Shown here piece after piece: positions 12,471 to 25,322 of a DNA stretch of 64,000 bases. The DNA comes from Onchocerca volvulus (taxonomy: Eukaryota; Nematoda; Chromadorea; Rhabditida; Onchocercidae), in contig HG738137.1 of assembly GCA_000499405.2 (NCBI GenBank), positions 17,134,581 through 17,198,580 on the forward strand, written 5' to 3'. How positions within the stretch are numbered: position 1 is the first letter of the stretch; every line of letters starts with the position of its first letter. A program made the translations under genes and the position numbers. The notes beneath the pieces are model-generated. The model did no database searches and was not told where the DNA came from. It saw nothing but the letters and a program-made list of their open reading frames with translations.

Positions 12471-15400
12471 ATTTTCCCAATTGTATATATGAATTTCCTC
12501 CTAATCTATCAACGTTAAAATTTAATGATATTAGAGCTATTGGATTTTAATTTCCTTATTACTTTAATTTTCTTATTGATATTTTAATTTCCTTGTTGTA
12601 ATAGCATTACAATCATCATTTGAAAGAATTATTAGCTTAGGTAAATTTATGCATCCATATAAAATACAGTTCCAAAATTATGTAATTGTTTTGTTCAGAT
12701 ATAATTTTTAATTATGATTATGATATACATTATCAAATACAACTTAATACTTTAGAAAAGTTAACAATATTGATTATTAAATTGCTTCATTTTTTTGTTG
12801 ACGGTATTACTGTTATGATTATATTTTAAATTGCCGTCAAATAAGTTATTGAAATGCGATAATTATTATTTCATAATTTGTATCTCATATTTTGGAAAGT
12901 ATTTTTGGTATGATGAATTTGAGACGGATTTAGTGTTTGTGAGAATAATTTGAAATTTTTTTTTTTTTTATTTTACTATGATCTTTGATGTCTTAATTGT
13001 TGTTTTTTTCTTTTTCTTTTTTTTTTTTTACAGTTTACAAATTCTAGTTCTATTTTATATTGCTACTATGATTATTTCATGATTCATTTTTTCCTAGACT
13101 TTGGTGAAAAATAGTTTTGATCTTTATTATTCTCTTTAATCTCTATTTTTATTTTTCGGTTTAAAATTTAGGATGAAAAAATATTTCGTGATGTCTTCTT
13201 GACTAAATCAGTTACAATAGAATTGTTATTGTAATCAAATTCTATGTTTAATTTTATATTTCAGGTTTGTTTGCTTGCTTATTTCCAAATCATTTCTTAT
13301 ACATACCAGTGATTACTTTTAAAAGAATTTTTTTTTTGAATATTAAAAATATAAAAAAATTCCAAAAAAAAAACGTTTTTAACACTTATTATTTCTTTTC
13401 TCCTTTTGCAAAAACTATTTCATATCATATGTTATGTTTGCTTATTTCTCTTATATATTTTTATTTTTAATGTTGTAAAATTGCAATATAATTAAATTAG
13501 AAGCAAGGAAAAAAAAAGGAAAACAAAAAATTTGTTTTTTAAGAGTTTGAAAATAAGCAGAGAAAAAAAAGGTTGGGAATAATCTTAACAAAGTTATTGA
13601 AATAATCATCTAAAAAATTGCATCCAAATCGATTATACTTTTTCAAATAGAAGCCATTTCCTGATATATTGCATATTATGCATTCATCCATTTGATAGAC
13701 TGCAAATAAAAAAAAAAAGAAAATGGGAATGAAAAATTTGTTTCAGTGTAAAAAAATTCAATCCAGTGAGATTAGTTTTGTGAATCCTTTTTCATATTTC
13801 TAACTTCTCTTCAACCGTAATTTTATTTCCTTGCTGTAAATGATTTTTTGTAAAAGATTTCATATCAAATGAATTCTTTTACAAACCGCAATTTTTGCAT
13901 TTTTTTTTCGAAAGCATTTTGAGCATAGGTTGGTGATAGCAAAACTTAATGTTAAATATAAAAAGTTCGAAAAAAAAAACGATTTGGAATAAGATAAATC
14001 ATATTTGGCTTAGGAAAAAATATTCAAGTGTGATAAAAGTAAGAAGTCCAATATGTGATAAAAATAGGAAGTTCAAAATTTAAATTCCGTATACAAATTT
14101 ATGAGAATCATTGCAAAATCAAACATCAAGGAAAGATGCATGATCATTGTTGACATATGAATGTTAAATGTTAGCCATGAATCATGATCAATTTAGATTA
14201 CTACCGGAGCAATATTTTATCATTTTTAAATGTTCTAATCATTCTATTACCATTTCTTGTTGAAATGATGATAGAGAAATTGTAATAGTCTCATGGTATT
14301 TGAATGATATAAATGATAATTTGTCTCTGATAAATTTCAGGAGTATATTATTCTTTTTGTAGCGATCCTTTTTAATTGACAAACTTTGCTTATTGATTGG
14401 TATAAATCGTTTCTTTACAACTTTCAGACAATTTTTCTTTCTTATTTTTGTCCATCAATAAAATAAATTCCCACTATGAAAAAAAAAAAAAAATGTACAT
14501 TCCAAGGACAATTGCTTGCATAGTTCCGATACGAAAATTCCACTATTTTATATTTTTAAAGCCTTTTAAAACATGCAAATGCAAATGCATATATATATAT
14601 CAATGCACATGTATCGATAATTTCCAAATTTTCTACATAAGCATATTCATTTCAATTTTCTTGATTAACATAGTTGTAATTCCTTTGCGGATGTCACTTT
14701 ACAACAATACATGTATCAAAATAGATTTAAAAAAAAGTTAATAGTTGTACTTCAATTCCGATCCAATACTAGCTTATCTTCTTTCCTAAATGATCTTTCA
14801 TATCTTGCAATAATAATAAATTATATAGGAAATAACAAATTCGAGACTGAAAATTATTCAATCATTAAATACAGAACATTATGATTTTGCAAACAATTTT
14901 AATCTTTAAACTTTATCATATAATTTCTCTCGATAAGCATCATTGTTAACGATGGTAGGAATTAATCAAGCTTTATTTAAAAATAAAATACAAAAGACAT
15001 GCAAACAAATCTGCATTCTTGATTTTATTTATAATAAATACTTGATTTTTTTCTTTTTTTAAAATTATTATTGCTTCTTTTACTTAATTGATTGATGAAA
15101 TTTAGAGTTTTACTCTTAACATAAATGATTATTGATACAGAATATCACAAAATCCGAACACAGTCAATTCCTTTTCTTTTTTTTCTGGACTGAATTAGCC
15201 AATTTTCAAATATTCATGATAAACTTTCTGATCTGTAATTTATTTATAATCTAATTTTGAGCTATTCTAAATTGCACTATATCAATTTTTTTTGCCGGAA
15301 AAGATTTTCATCTCGTTTCCTATTTTACTTTTTGTTTGAAACATCAATTACTTGTAGATCATACTACGGATGATTTCTGAATGATAGATATTGTTATTAT

Positions 15401-16580
15401 TATTATTATCATTATCATTATCGAAATACCAGGCTTCCTGTTTGTTTACAATAGACGAAATTGAAAGATGATTGGAATGCAAAAGTTTGAGAAATGACTA
15501 ATTGTTTGAGACATTCTCACTGTTTAAAAATTTCATTTACTTCGCATAGATTTCAAGTTATTGATAAAGATTTAAGAGTAAGAAAAAAAGAGGATTTTCT
15601 AAATTTTGAGAAATATAGTGGAAAAGGAAATTTCCCCAGAAAGAAAGTTATTAAGTTAGAAATTCCATTTTGTATGTTAAAACTTAGGCCATCTCTTTAC
15701 AATAACAACAAAAATAAATATTTTTTAAATATTTTTTCCAATAATTAAATATTTTTAAGATTTTAAATATTTCTAGACAAATTTATGAACAACTTTTTGG
15801 CTATCATCATCGATCACATAATATACTTTGAATAAGAGAGCCGAAAAAATGGGATAAATTAAGCATACTTTCCATCGAAAAATCCATCACTTATCCAAAT
15901 ATCTGTGATACCTGAAGTTTCTAGCCTAAATTTTTCGAAAATTTTCAATTTTTTCTAAAAATTGATCGAAAATTTATATGATTTCATCATTCATTTCATA
16001 GTCGCGGAAAACATTAACGATAAAAATGGACAAAAAAAAAAAAAAAAAAAAAAAAATTGACGAAACTAGTAATCTTTCCGAACAGTTATAAAATCGATTA
16101 TTTGGGCATTTTCCAAACATCTCATCTATAAAATTAAACTTTCTTGTATTATTCGTAAATTTTATTTTAATTTGCAAATTTCTCAATATTTAATTGATAT
16201 TTTATCAATTAATAAAGTGATTCAATTTTGTTTTATATAATTTTTTTTTTTGTTTTTTGTTTTTGGCAACAAAGAGGAAGAAAAATTTCGAGGAGAGATA
16301 AAAAGTTTAAGGCAATTTTTGGGTAAAAGATAGATTGCTAAAGGGTAGAAAAAAAAAATCGATAATTAGAGAGTAAGAAATGAGCTAAAAGTAGAAATGA
16401 AATAAAATGCCCGTTAAATATTGATACCATCACGGATTGCCATCTTCAAGTATGAACAAATTAGGATTTTCTCAATTGCAAGAGAAACGAAGAAAGGTTT
16501 ATATTGAAAGTGATGCTTTCGCAGTGATTTCTTTCTTACGGTAATTAGTTTGCAAATTTTTCAATTGTTTATAAAATTCT

Positions 16581-16700
16581 GTTCCCAGGTTTCACGTGTG
16601 TTTGAGTTCTGTCCATTACGTTTCACGGGTCTTGAATTTTTGTCCACCACGTTTCACGTGTTTTGGGTCTATCCGTCACGTATGTGTTTGTTATTTACCT
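16581..16700. repeat. Tandem repeat, ~30-bp unit GTCCAYYACGTTTCACGNGT
   Basis: About three and a half head-to-tail units of 30-31 bp, each with a CACGT core and a TTTCACG(T/G)G motif followed by TTGAGTTCT-like sequence. The CACGTG hexamers stand out in an AT-rich background. Confidence 0.75.
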
Positions 16701-17553
16701 GTATTATTAATCTTTTCATTCGTCTTCTATGCATATGTAATTGTTCACAAAATTCTGTCTGCCATGTCGCTTGCATTTATTTGCTTATAATTTGCATGCT
16801 CTGCAAATTTATTTTATAAGGAGAACATTCTTATTTTTATAAATAATTTAAAAAATATTCTTTTGCTGGCAAATAGGATAAATTATTGTCCATTCCAGTA
16901 ACCATTTATATTTTTCATATATATTCTTAATTACTTAGAATTCGTTACTTCATCTTTCTATAGCATATAAATGTACAATTTCGAAAACTTATATAATATC
17001 TATGTCTATGATATGCTATCTATTCATAGATATTATTATCAAAAATTTAAGCGGCTTATTATTGTTATATTATCGACGGCTGGATTTTATTACTTATCGT
17101 ATTAAGTAAAATACAAGATTACGAATTATCCAGATTGAAGAAAGATAATATATCGCAAAGATATGTTTGATTCATATTTATCAGAGAATTTAAACAAGAA
17201 TTATGCGAGATATTTGGTTGCGATAAATTGAGACAAATATTGTTTATTGATGTGATAATTAATATATTCTTTCTATATAGGAGGTGATCTTTTATTAGTT
17301 TGTTATTCATTTAATTATTCCAACTCCTCTTTCTTTTTTTTCTTGAAATTTTGCTATATACTGTTTAACTAGACATTTATTTTCAACATTCGTTCATGAT
17401 AAATCCTGTATGTTATATGCCTATGATGAGCATTATGTTCTATTCACTCCCGATTATTAGATTAAAAGTGATTCATCTATGATATTTATTTTCAAGAATA
17501 TTTTGGAAAGTGAAGAAAAATTGAATTTAAATGAAATCCTAATTAATCAATAT

Positions 17554-17564
17554 TCTAACAGAGA
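17554..17564 (+). promoter_or_regulatory. Candidate SL trans-splice acceptor of vav
   Basis: TTCTAACAG ends at 17561, a few bases before the ATG at 17565. A 3' splice site this close to the start, with no upstream coding exon, is the usual layout of a trans-spliced nematode leader. Confidence 0.5.
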
Positions 17565-20500
17565 ATGGCAGAAAGCAAAGAATTATGGCGAGAATGTGTG
17601 CGGTGGATGAATGAATGCGGAATTTTGGATGCTAAACATCGGGTAACAGAAGCAAATGCTGAGATCGGCGAATTCGCAACCATCCTACGAGATGGTGTAT
17701 TGCTTTGTTTGCTTTGTAATCGACTGTGCGAAAATTGTATTGACATCAAAGATTTACAACAACGACCACAAATGGCTCAGGTATATATTTGATATATTCA
17801 AATATCATCACCAGAAATTATGCAGTTACTATATAGATATCTAAGGATTTTCGAATTTCGTTTCATGAAACTTTAAATTGAAAGATTTTGTTGCTAAGAT
17901 TAAGCAAGGTAGAAAAAATAAGTTTTGACAATAGATCGCCGGACTCATAAAATTAGTCTCATTTCAACATATGTTATTTCAGTTTCTTTGCTGTCGAAAT
18001 ATATGCGAATTTCTGAAAGCATGTAAAAATACATTTGAAATGAAGCCGGAAGATTTATTTGATCCTTGGGATCTCTATCGTCTCGATGATTTCGGCAAAG
18101 TGCTCAGAACGCTTTCCAAACTTTCTATGTCTCCTGTAGCTAAACTTAGTGGTATTAGGTTCAGTTTTCAGTCTTTCATAATTTGGAAAAATGAGCAAAA
18201 TTTTTCATCAGTAACGTTTTGTTTTGCTTGTTTTTCCAGAATAACGTTTTATTCCTACTCGTTTTTAAATTAAAATCAAGAATTCTAATTTGCTATTTGG
18301 CTTTGATTATATTACACATTCATAAATTATGTGTTATAAAATAATTGCATTTGTTTGAAATATCTAATATTCTTCTCAATTTACATGAATATGAAGTTGA
18401 GAGATATAACAGTCTCAATTGGAACCGATATTTTTCTGTAAAGTATCACATATTGGCAACATACATTCCAAAAATTTCAGAGGATTCCCATCACGTATAT
18501 CTTCATTAAATTCTGTGGAATATTATAACGACAAGGTTATTTATAAGAATCTTCGCCAAGGAGCAGAAGTAAATGAACCTGTGCTTGAAAATGCTTATGA
18601 TATGGGTATTGCTGAAGAGGAGAAGACTAGTGGACGAATTTACGATTCTATTGTGTGTCAACGATCTAACAGTCAACGGGAACTAAAAGCTATCGAATAT
18701 GATGTTAGTTTTTGTTAACAATACATATGCAACTTCTTAATTAGGAAGTCATACTGCTTGGATGAAATCAGATATCTTCAAAAATGATTGAAGTTGTAAC
18801 CTTGATTCCGATTAAGTCTTTCGATGACTATAAATTTTCTGTTTACTTAAATCGGCATTATGCAGATATATATGATTGATTAGTCGATTTTCGAAAAAAA
18901 AAAAGCTTTTTAATCATTAAATTAAAATAGTTTTTTTATTTGAATTACCACTTTGTTTGAATTAGGTATGTTTAATGAGTTATATTGATGAAAATGTGGA
19001 TAGTATAATAAAACATGAAATGCTTTTATCGTTTTTGCCACTTGCGGAAGTATAAAAACTTTTTGGTATTCTGAAACGTGATTTTAAAATTTGAAATGGG
19101 ATCTTGCAGTATTTAACAGTCTATAGCAATCTTAACTAGACGATAACGAACGCTATTGATGGAGTTATTTTTTAGAAATGGACAAATTTCAAACCAGATT
19201 CTCGACGTGATCATTGTGTTAAAGAATTATATGACACCGAATCAAATTATGTCGAGAAAGCACTTGACATGATCATAAATAATTTTTATACACCACTAGA
19301 GGAGGTGCTATCGAAAGATGATCATAAATTGATCTTTATGAATATTTTGGTTTGTTATTTGTTCAGATTTATTACATATCCCATTCTATACTTAAAATAA
19401 AAATCATCGCAATCAGAATTGGTTTTTATTTTTTCGGGAATTTTTAAATATTATTGCAGGAATTAGCATGTATTCATCGCTCATTTCGTGATCATTTGCG
19501 GCAAGCTGTTTTCTATACTGTAGGATTGGAAGTGCCCGCAAATGATGAAAAGTCGGTGACGATTGGGGATGTCTTCATTACGTAATTAATTCTTTTAACA
19601 TTTTTTTACATAAACTATTGAGATTATTCTTAAAGGTTTTTTAAATTGTAGGATAGAATTTCAGGTGGAAAGAAAAATTTGTGGCCTATGGAGAATACTG
19701 TTCAAAATTACCAAGTTCACGTTCACGTATTTCTTATTTGGAAAAAACGGATCCCGTCGTTCGACAAAAAATTATTGCATGTTTTTTGTTTTCTTTTTTT
19801 TTTTACCTCTACATTGAAATCCTTTGTCACTTTTTTAACTGTGATCACATTACCTTTTTGAGAATTTTCAAGTGTGCCTTGTTAATTGTAGCAAAAGTTT
19901 ACTTCTTTTCTTTTCAGGACTGTGGTATAGCTGCTAATCGTAATCAGTTCCATTTGCAAGATCTTCTCAGTATACCTATGCAGAGAGTTCTGAAGTATCA
20001 TGTTTTATTGTCGGTAATTCTTTTTATTTTAAAATATTCGAAGAATGAAAGAATAATTTGCAGCCACGAGATTGAATAATTTATAACATGAAAATATTCC
20101 TGATTGCTGCTTTAGGAGATGATAAAGCTTACCTCAGTGGACTCGCCGGATCGTTTACCTTTAGAAGAAGCCAAAGAAGCGATGCAGGATATTAATTCAT
20201 ATGTTAATGAAATGAAACGTGACTATGAAATGCAACAACTGGTTATGGATATTGAAACCAGTATAACCGATCTGGAGCTAGTAATTCATTTTGCTCTGGT
20301 TTTTCATGCTCTAAATTCTGTTGAAATATATAAACGATAAATGACAAAATACATAGTTTTTTTTTTTTAACCTTTTTTTTTTTGATATGTTTTTGATATG
20401 AAAACGTTAAAAAAAACTTTTTTGTTTGTGTTCCTAAAAAATTGCGGGGTATCATTTTACAAGTTACGAATTGATTTTCAGCCTGTAGGCATGCATTTAA

Positions 20501-23500
20501 TCAACTATGGTCGATTGGTTAAAGATGGTGAGGTCAAGATTGCCGATCAGAATAAAGATGGCAATCGGTTGAAAACACGCTATGTATTTGTTTTCGACAA
20601 AGTGATGATTATTTGTAAAAGTCTGAGAGTAAGTTCTAATTTTAAATTAGATTCTAATGTTAAATTATGTGTATAGAAGGCAGCATTATATATATATATG
20701 AGGAAAATTATGATTTTTATCTTTATATATAAATCAAAAACTAGTAACTAACTCCGGTAGATAACAAATATTTCGTTCTTCATTTCACAATGATTTTAGG
20801 GAAATCAGTACTCCTATCGAAGTGCGCACATACTAAATGATTATTCTATAAGTGTCGATGTGGATAATAATAATAAAATCGGTACAATAACTCGTAAACT
20901 GACAGCTAATGGTGGATATTGTTTCTCTTTAGTGCAAGAATTGGATGACGGTATTACCAATGTCCTCAATATTTGCTGCAAAACGATGCTTCAACGAGAC
21001 AGTTGGGTGCAAAACATAACAGCGGCACAGTAAGCATACTTATTTGTAATCAGTCGAGTCTTGAATTATAAACTTAAAGTTCCAAATTATATTGATTAAG
21101 AATTATTGAAGATTGTTTATAGGAATAATATACGCCCTAAAGATTCGGAATCATCAGGTCATTGTTTGCAGTATCATAGCTACGATAAAGCTACCACGTG
21201 TTTTCATTGTGAGAAGCTTCTTGCTGGCCTCTTCTACCAAGGATATCATTGCTCTAGTTAGTAAAAAAGTTGATTATTGGAATGACATTTATGTTCAGTA
21301 ATTTTTTTCTTAATTTGTTTAAGTTTCATTATTACCATTAATTAGATCGTTTTGCTATTATTGCAGATTGTAAGCGAAATTTGCATCGTGCATGCTTGTC
21401 GATGAATAAATGTCCAGGAGTTGGTCTTACACCAACACAAAGTCAGGCTCCAAATAGGCGGAAACATATTACTTCCTGTAAATATTAATTTTTTGCTTTT
21501 GGAATTTGAAAACTTATTGTTCAGTTCGGGAGTGAAAGTGAAAATTTTCACTTTTCATTATTTCGTCTATTAAAATTTTTTACTGTTTTAGTACGATATT
21601 TATTCATTCAGAATAAATTGCTGTGTTAAATGTTTAGTGCAGCCGCATGAATGTGTTCGTACAATACAGTCATTTCATTCGAACGATCCATTATTCCTGT
21701 CATTCGAAAGGAATGATCTGGTAGAAATCACTCAACGAAATGTTGATGGCACATTGATGGTAAGAGTTTTGCAAAGTTTTGATTGTAGTCCTTTTTTTTT
21801 TTTTTTTTTTCTTAATTCTAACAAGAAATAGAAGAATCGTTCTCACTCCTAGTTTGAGAATACTTTGCTGCCACACATACTCGTTTTTTTTTTTTTTTTT
21901 TTTAACTTAATGTGTAAAGATTTAAAAAGACCATAGAAAAATAAATTAAGTGGAGCAATCAAAAATTTACTAGCAAAGTATCTGAACCTCGAATTTTCAT
22001 ATTGAAATTTCATAAGCGGTAGAACGATAACATCAAAAAAGTGAAATTTGCTTCGTGATTCCATTGCATTGTCAACACTTTTCCAATGAATCTGAATCAT
22101 CTGATCTTATACAGTTGGCAGTTTCACCGAATCAACTGAAATACTAAAAATTTTTCTATTATTTTCGCAATGTGTGATTTGAATATTGATTCAGAGATTA
22201 AATGTCCACGTTTTTTATTTTATCCTGACATCATTTTATTTTTGTCATTTTGATTATTAGGAAAGCAATTATTTTTGAAGAAATTTCAGTCAGTTAATAG
22301 ATAATAATTTTTTTGTTTTTTTCGCCAACTTATTTCAGGGACGAATTGTTGCATTTCCTAATAAAGTTGGACTTATTCAACCGGAATTTGTCCGTCGATT
22401 TCGAGTAAGTTAAAATCAAGTATGTGAATTAAATTTATGATTGTTAGGTAATCTTTGCGATTCCTTGCTTCTTTTTTTCAGCATGGAAGTTGCTTCTCAT
22501 CGAACAAGAACGACAAAACAATCAAGTCTTACTTTGTGAAGATCAGCTACATCAAATATTAATTAGCTATTTATAGATTTCGACTTCGTCGTTGCATATG
22601 GGTTCATCGACAGGTACTTCATTAAGTAGCATTGTTACATTGTCGTCACCAGTGGAACATTGTGACTCATGGATTAGTTCACCGCAGTTACCGCTGCCTT
22701 TTACAAATAAAGAGCGCAGATCTTCTGTTTTGGTCGAAAATATGTAAGTTATGTTTTTGTCCATCTGAACAATTTAGAATTTAAAGAAATGAATTTTTCA
22801 TTCCTTTTATATCTCATTGATCGTATTTTAAAATAGGTATTTGGACAGGTCCGAATCTTCATAAAAATCTACAAGAAATTTCTGTGCAAAATATCTTTGA
22901 TATTGCATTGCAGTGAAACTTTTAACGTAAAATCCTCTCTTTTTTACGATCACTTTACTGAGTTCGAATTGTGTTTTTTCACTAGTTTATGGTTTAGATT
23001 TTTTTAAAATTATTTTCTGTTTTGAAAAGGTATCTCATCACGAGTCCATTTGTTCCTCAAACCTTTCTCATTAAGCCATAAAAGCATTACTTTTAAGTTC
23101 GCGCATGAAATCATTTTCATGCTAAGACATTTAGATATTTTATTAATTCGATTCTTTTCTTCTCATCATTTCTTTTGAGCTTAACCTTTAATTGATTCTC
23201 ATCCTGTTAATAAATTAAATAATGTATAAATATATAACTGTAAATGATTTGCTTCTTGACAGGTTTTTGCCTCGAAAATCGCAAAGCCAGGATTATGTGA
23301 ATACTGAAGTAATGGCTCAACAGTGGTATCGAGGACCGATGAAACGATGGGATGCAGAGGAGCTCTTACGTGGTACGCCAGATGGAACCTTTTTAGTACG
23401 ATTCAGTTCCACACAGCAAAAATATGTGATCAGCATAAGGTACCTTTTTTTAAATTAATACGATCTTCTATTTTTAATTAGGCTTTGTCGAAATGGATTA

Positions 23501-25322
23501 TTTTCACAAATTTGAATAGAGAAATTTCTTTCTTACAAAATAGTTTCTTTTTCTTGTCTTAGAACTTTCTATTAGCTATGATGTTTTCGTATATTGAATA
23601 AAATAATATGAACTGTCAGTGGTCAAGAATTGCACTTATACAGTGCTAATTTATCACTTTGCCTTCAATTTGTAGTGAATTCCTCAAAGCTAGATTTGTT
23701 GTTATAGATAAAAGGTCAAAGTTAAGATTTTTATGTATTATCTGAAATTAAAAAAGCGGTTACTTTCGGACTTCTACTTTATAATATCATTCTATCTAAG
23801 ATTAAAGTGAAAACGGTCATTCTACATAAGATTAAAATGAAAATGGACAATGGAATGTTTTAGGCTACATCATTTCTTGTAATATGTACATGGTTAGGAA
23901 TCGGAATCTTTTTCCAATCCATAAATATTGTTTCATCATATTTTTACTTGTCAGCTATAGCATAGTTTACAACATATTAGGAGCAAAGGGAGTTGTTTAC
24001 TGCATGTCACCGTTGCACAACTTAATATGTTATTTATAGCGTAAAGTTCAAAAGTTTGCTAATACTAAGATATTTCTCTCATACAAAGATTTTTGATTAT
24101 TTTGTAATATCTATATTTTAAAAGAATACTTCGGTTTTTCCGACATCTTATAAGACATAAGATTAAGAATTGAAGATTACAGATATGTGGCACAAATAGT
24201 GATTACTATACCTTAAGGAATCTTTTCTTTGTTTTCGAAGAACTGAATATATTTGGTAATATAATAAGCTTGTTAAGAATTAAATATGTTCCGTCTCATT
24301 TTGATCTCGATTCTTTTTGGAAATAAAGTTTAGTTTCAATGGTGACGTGAAACACACAAAAGTGGAACATTCTCCAGAAGGACGTTATTATCTGGACGAA
24401 AGCACAATGTTCGCAAGCGTTGTGGTTAGATATCAGCAATTTTTCTGTAGCTTTTTTTTTTTTTTTTTTTTCAATTGAAGCAATAGATATTATTAACAGT
24501 ATTAACACTGCCTCTTCAAGTAATTGATAAATAGATATATTAGCGATAAAGTAGTAACAAATAATAGCACTTTTGATGCTAATAATAATAGAATAAATAA
24601 TCTATTACCGTTGGATAGTTGAGGAAAATTTCAATTCTGAATTTCAGGAATTGATCAACTACTATAAAGAAAATAATTTGCGAGAATCATTTGAAACTTT
24701 AAACACTACTTTACGGTATTCGTATACCGATAAGCAATCATATATTGCCTTGCATAATTTCCAAGCATCAGAGCCAAATTTTCTCACCTTGGCGGTTGGT
24801 CAAAAAGTTTATGTGATCAGTAGGACTGGTGAAGATCGAGGTTGGTGGAAAGGTCGCAGTGGTAATCGAGTAAGTTATCATTTAAATTTAAAAAAAAATT
24901 CAACATCAGTTCAATTGATATAGCAAACATTGACTCAATTTAAAAACATAAAATCATTGAGAAATGTTTTAGAGAACAACATTAAGTGTGATTATAAATT
25001 GCAAATATAATAATTAATGAAATATTTTGGAGTAAATGGAATTATTAGTTATATATAAAATAGTTTATGCGGTATTTAAATAACAGTATATTTAATTCGA
25101 GAAAGTTTTTATTTAACTTTGTCATTTAACATAAGAAACCTTTTTATGTCTCCTCATTAATAGTGGAAAGAGTTGTTCCTAAGTTTAATTTCATTCGTCT
25201 GTGAATTTTATTTCATTAATTAAATTGATAATATAACTGCTACTTTTGAAATTTCTTAAAAAGAATCGTTTCAGATAGGTTATTTTCCACTTGCCTACGT
25301 CGCACCTGCTGAAGAAGCGTAA
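17565..25322 (+). CDS. vav-1: Vav guanine nucleotide exchange factor, complete
   Basis: A cytoplasmic exchange factor that loads GTP onto Rho/Rac GTPases downstream of tyrosine kinases. Twenty exons give 947 aa: 17565-17780, 17983-18151, 18483-18703, 19176-19349, 19460-19581, 19665-19776, 19918-20013, 20116-20280, 20482-20628, 20800-21029, 21123-21256, 21367-21477, 21638-21759, 22339-22404, 22482-22535, 22577-22743, 23263-23439, 24334-24424, 24648-24869, 25275-25322. Domains: CH ~1-125; acidic region with two Tyr (ENAYDMGIAEEE, GRIYDSI) ~150-190, matching the inhibitory Tyr of mammalian Vav; DH ~203-400 (LQDLLSIPMQRVLKYHVLL); PH ~426-550; C1 ~555-615 with its Cys/His set (ATTCFHCEKLLAG); SH3 ~640-695; Ser-rich linker; SH2 ~785-880 with FLVRF; SH3 ~888-945 (GWWKG, GYFPLAYV). 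The intron after exon 6 uses GC; the intron between exons 15 and 16 is only 41 nt. Confidence 0.96.

Larger units (their letters stand above)
9733..17564. other. Gene-poor 7.8 kb between syntaxin and vav
   Basis: No family-recognisable coding sequence seen on either strand. Open frames at 11037-11237, 11534-11866, 14448-14741 and 15494-15748 are hydrophobic or Lys/Asn-rich translations of AT-rich DNA without splice context. Contains the GC-richer repeat at 12288-12470, an exon-like patch at 12074-12276 and a tandem repeat at 16581-16700. Confidence 0.6.

Noticed and set aside
17555..17749. 64-codon minus frame
   Set aside because: Antisense shadow of vav exon 1 (CH domain).
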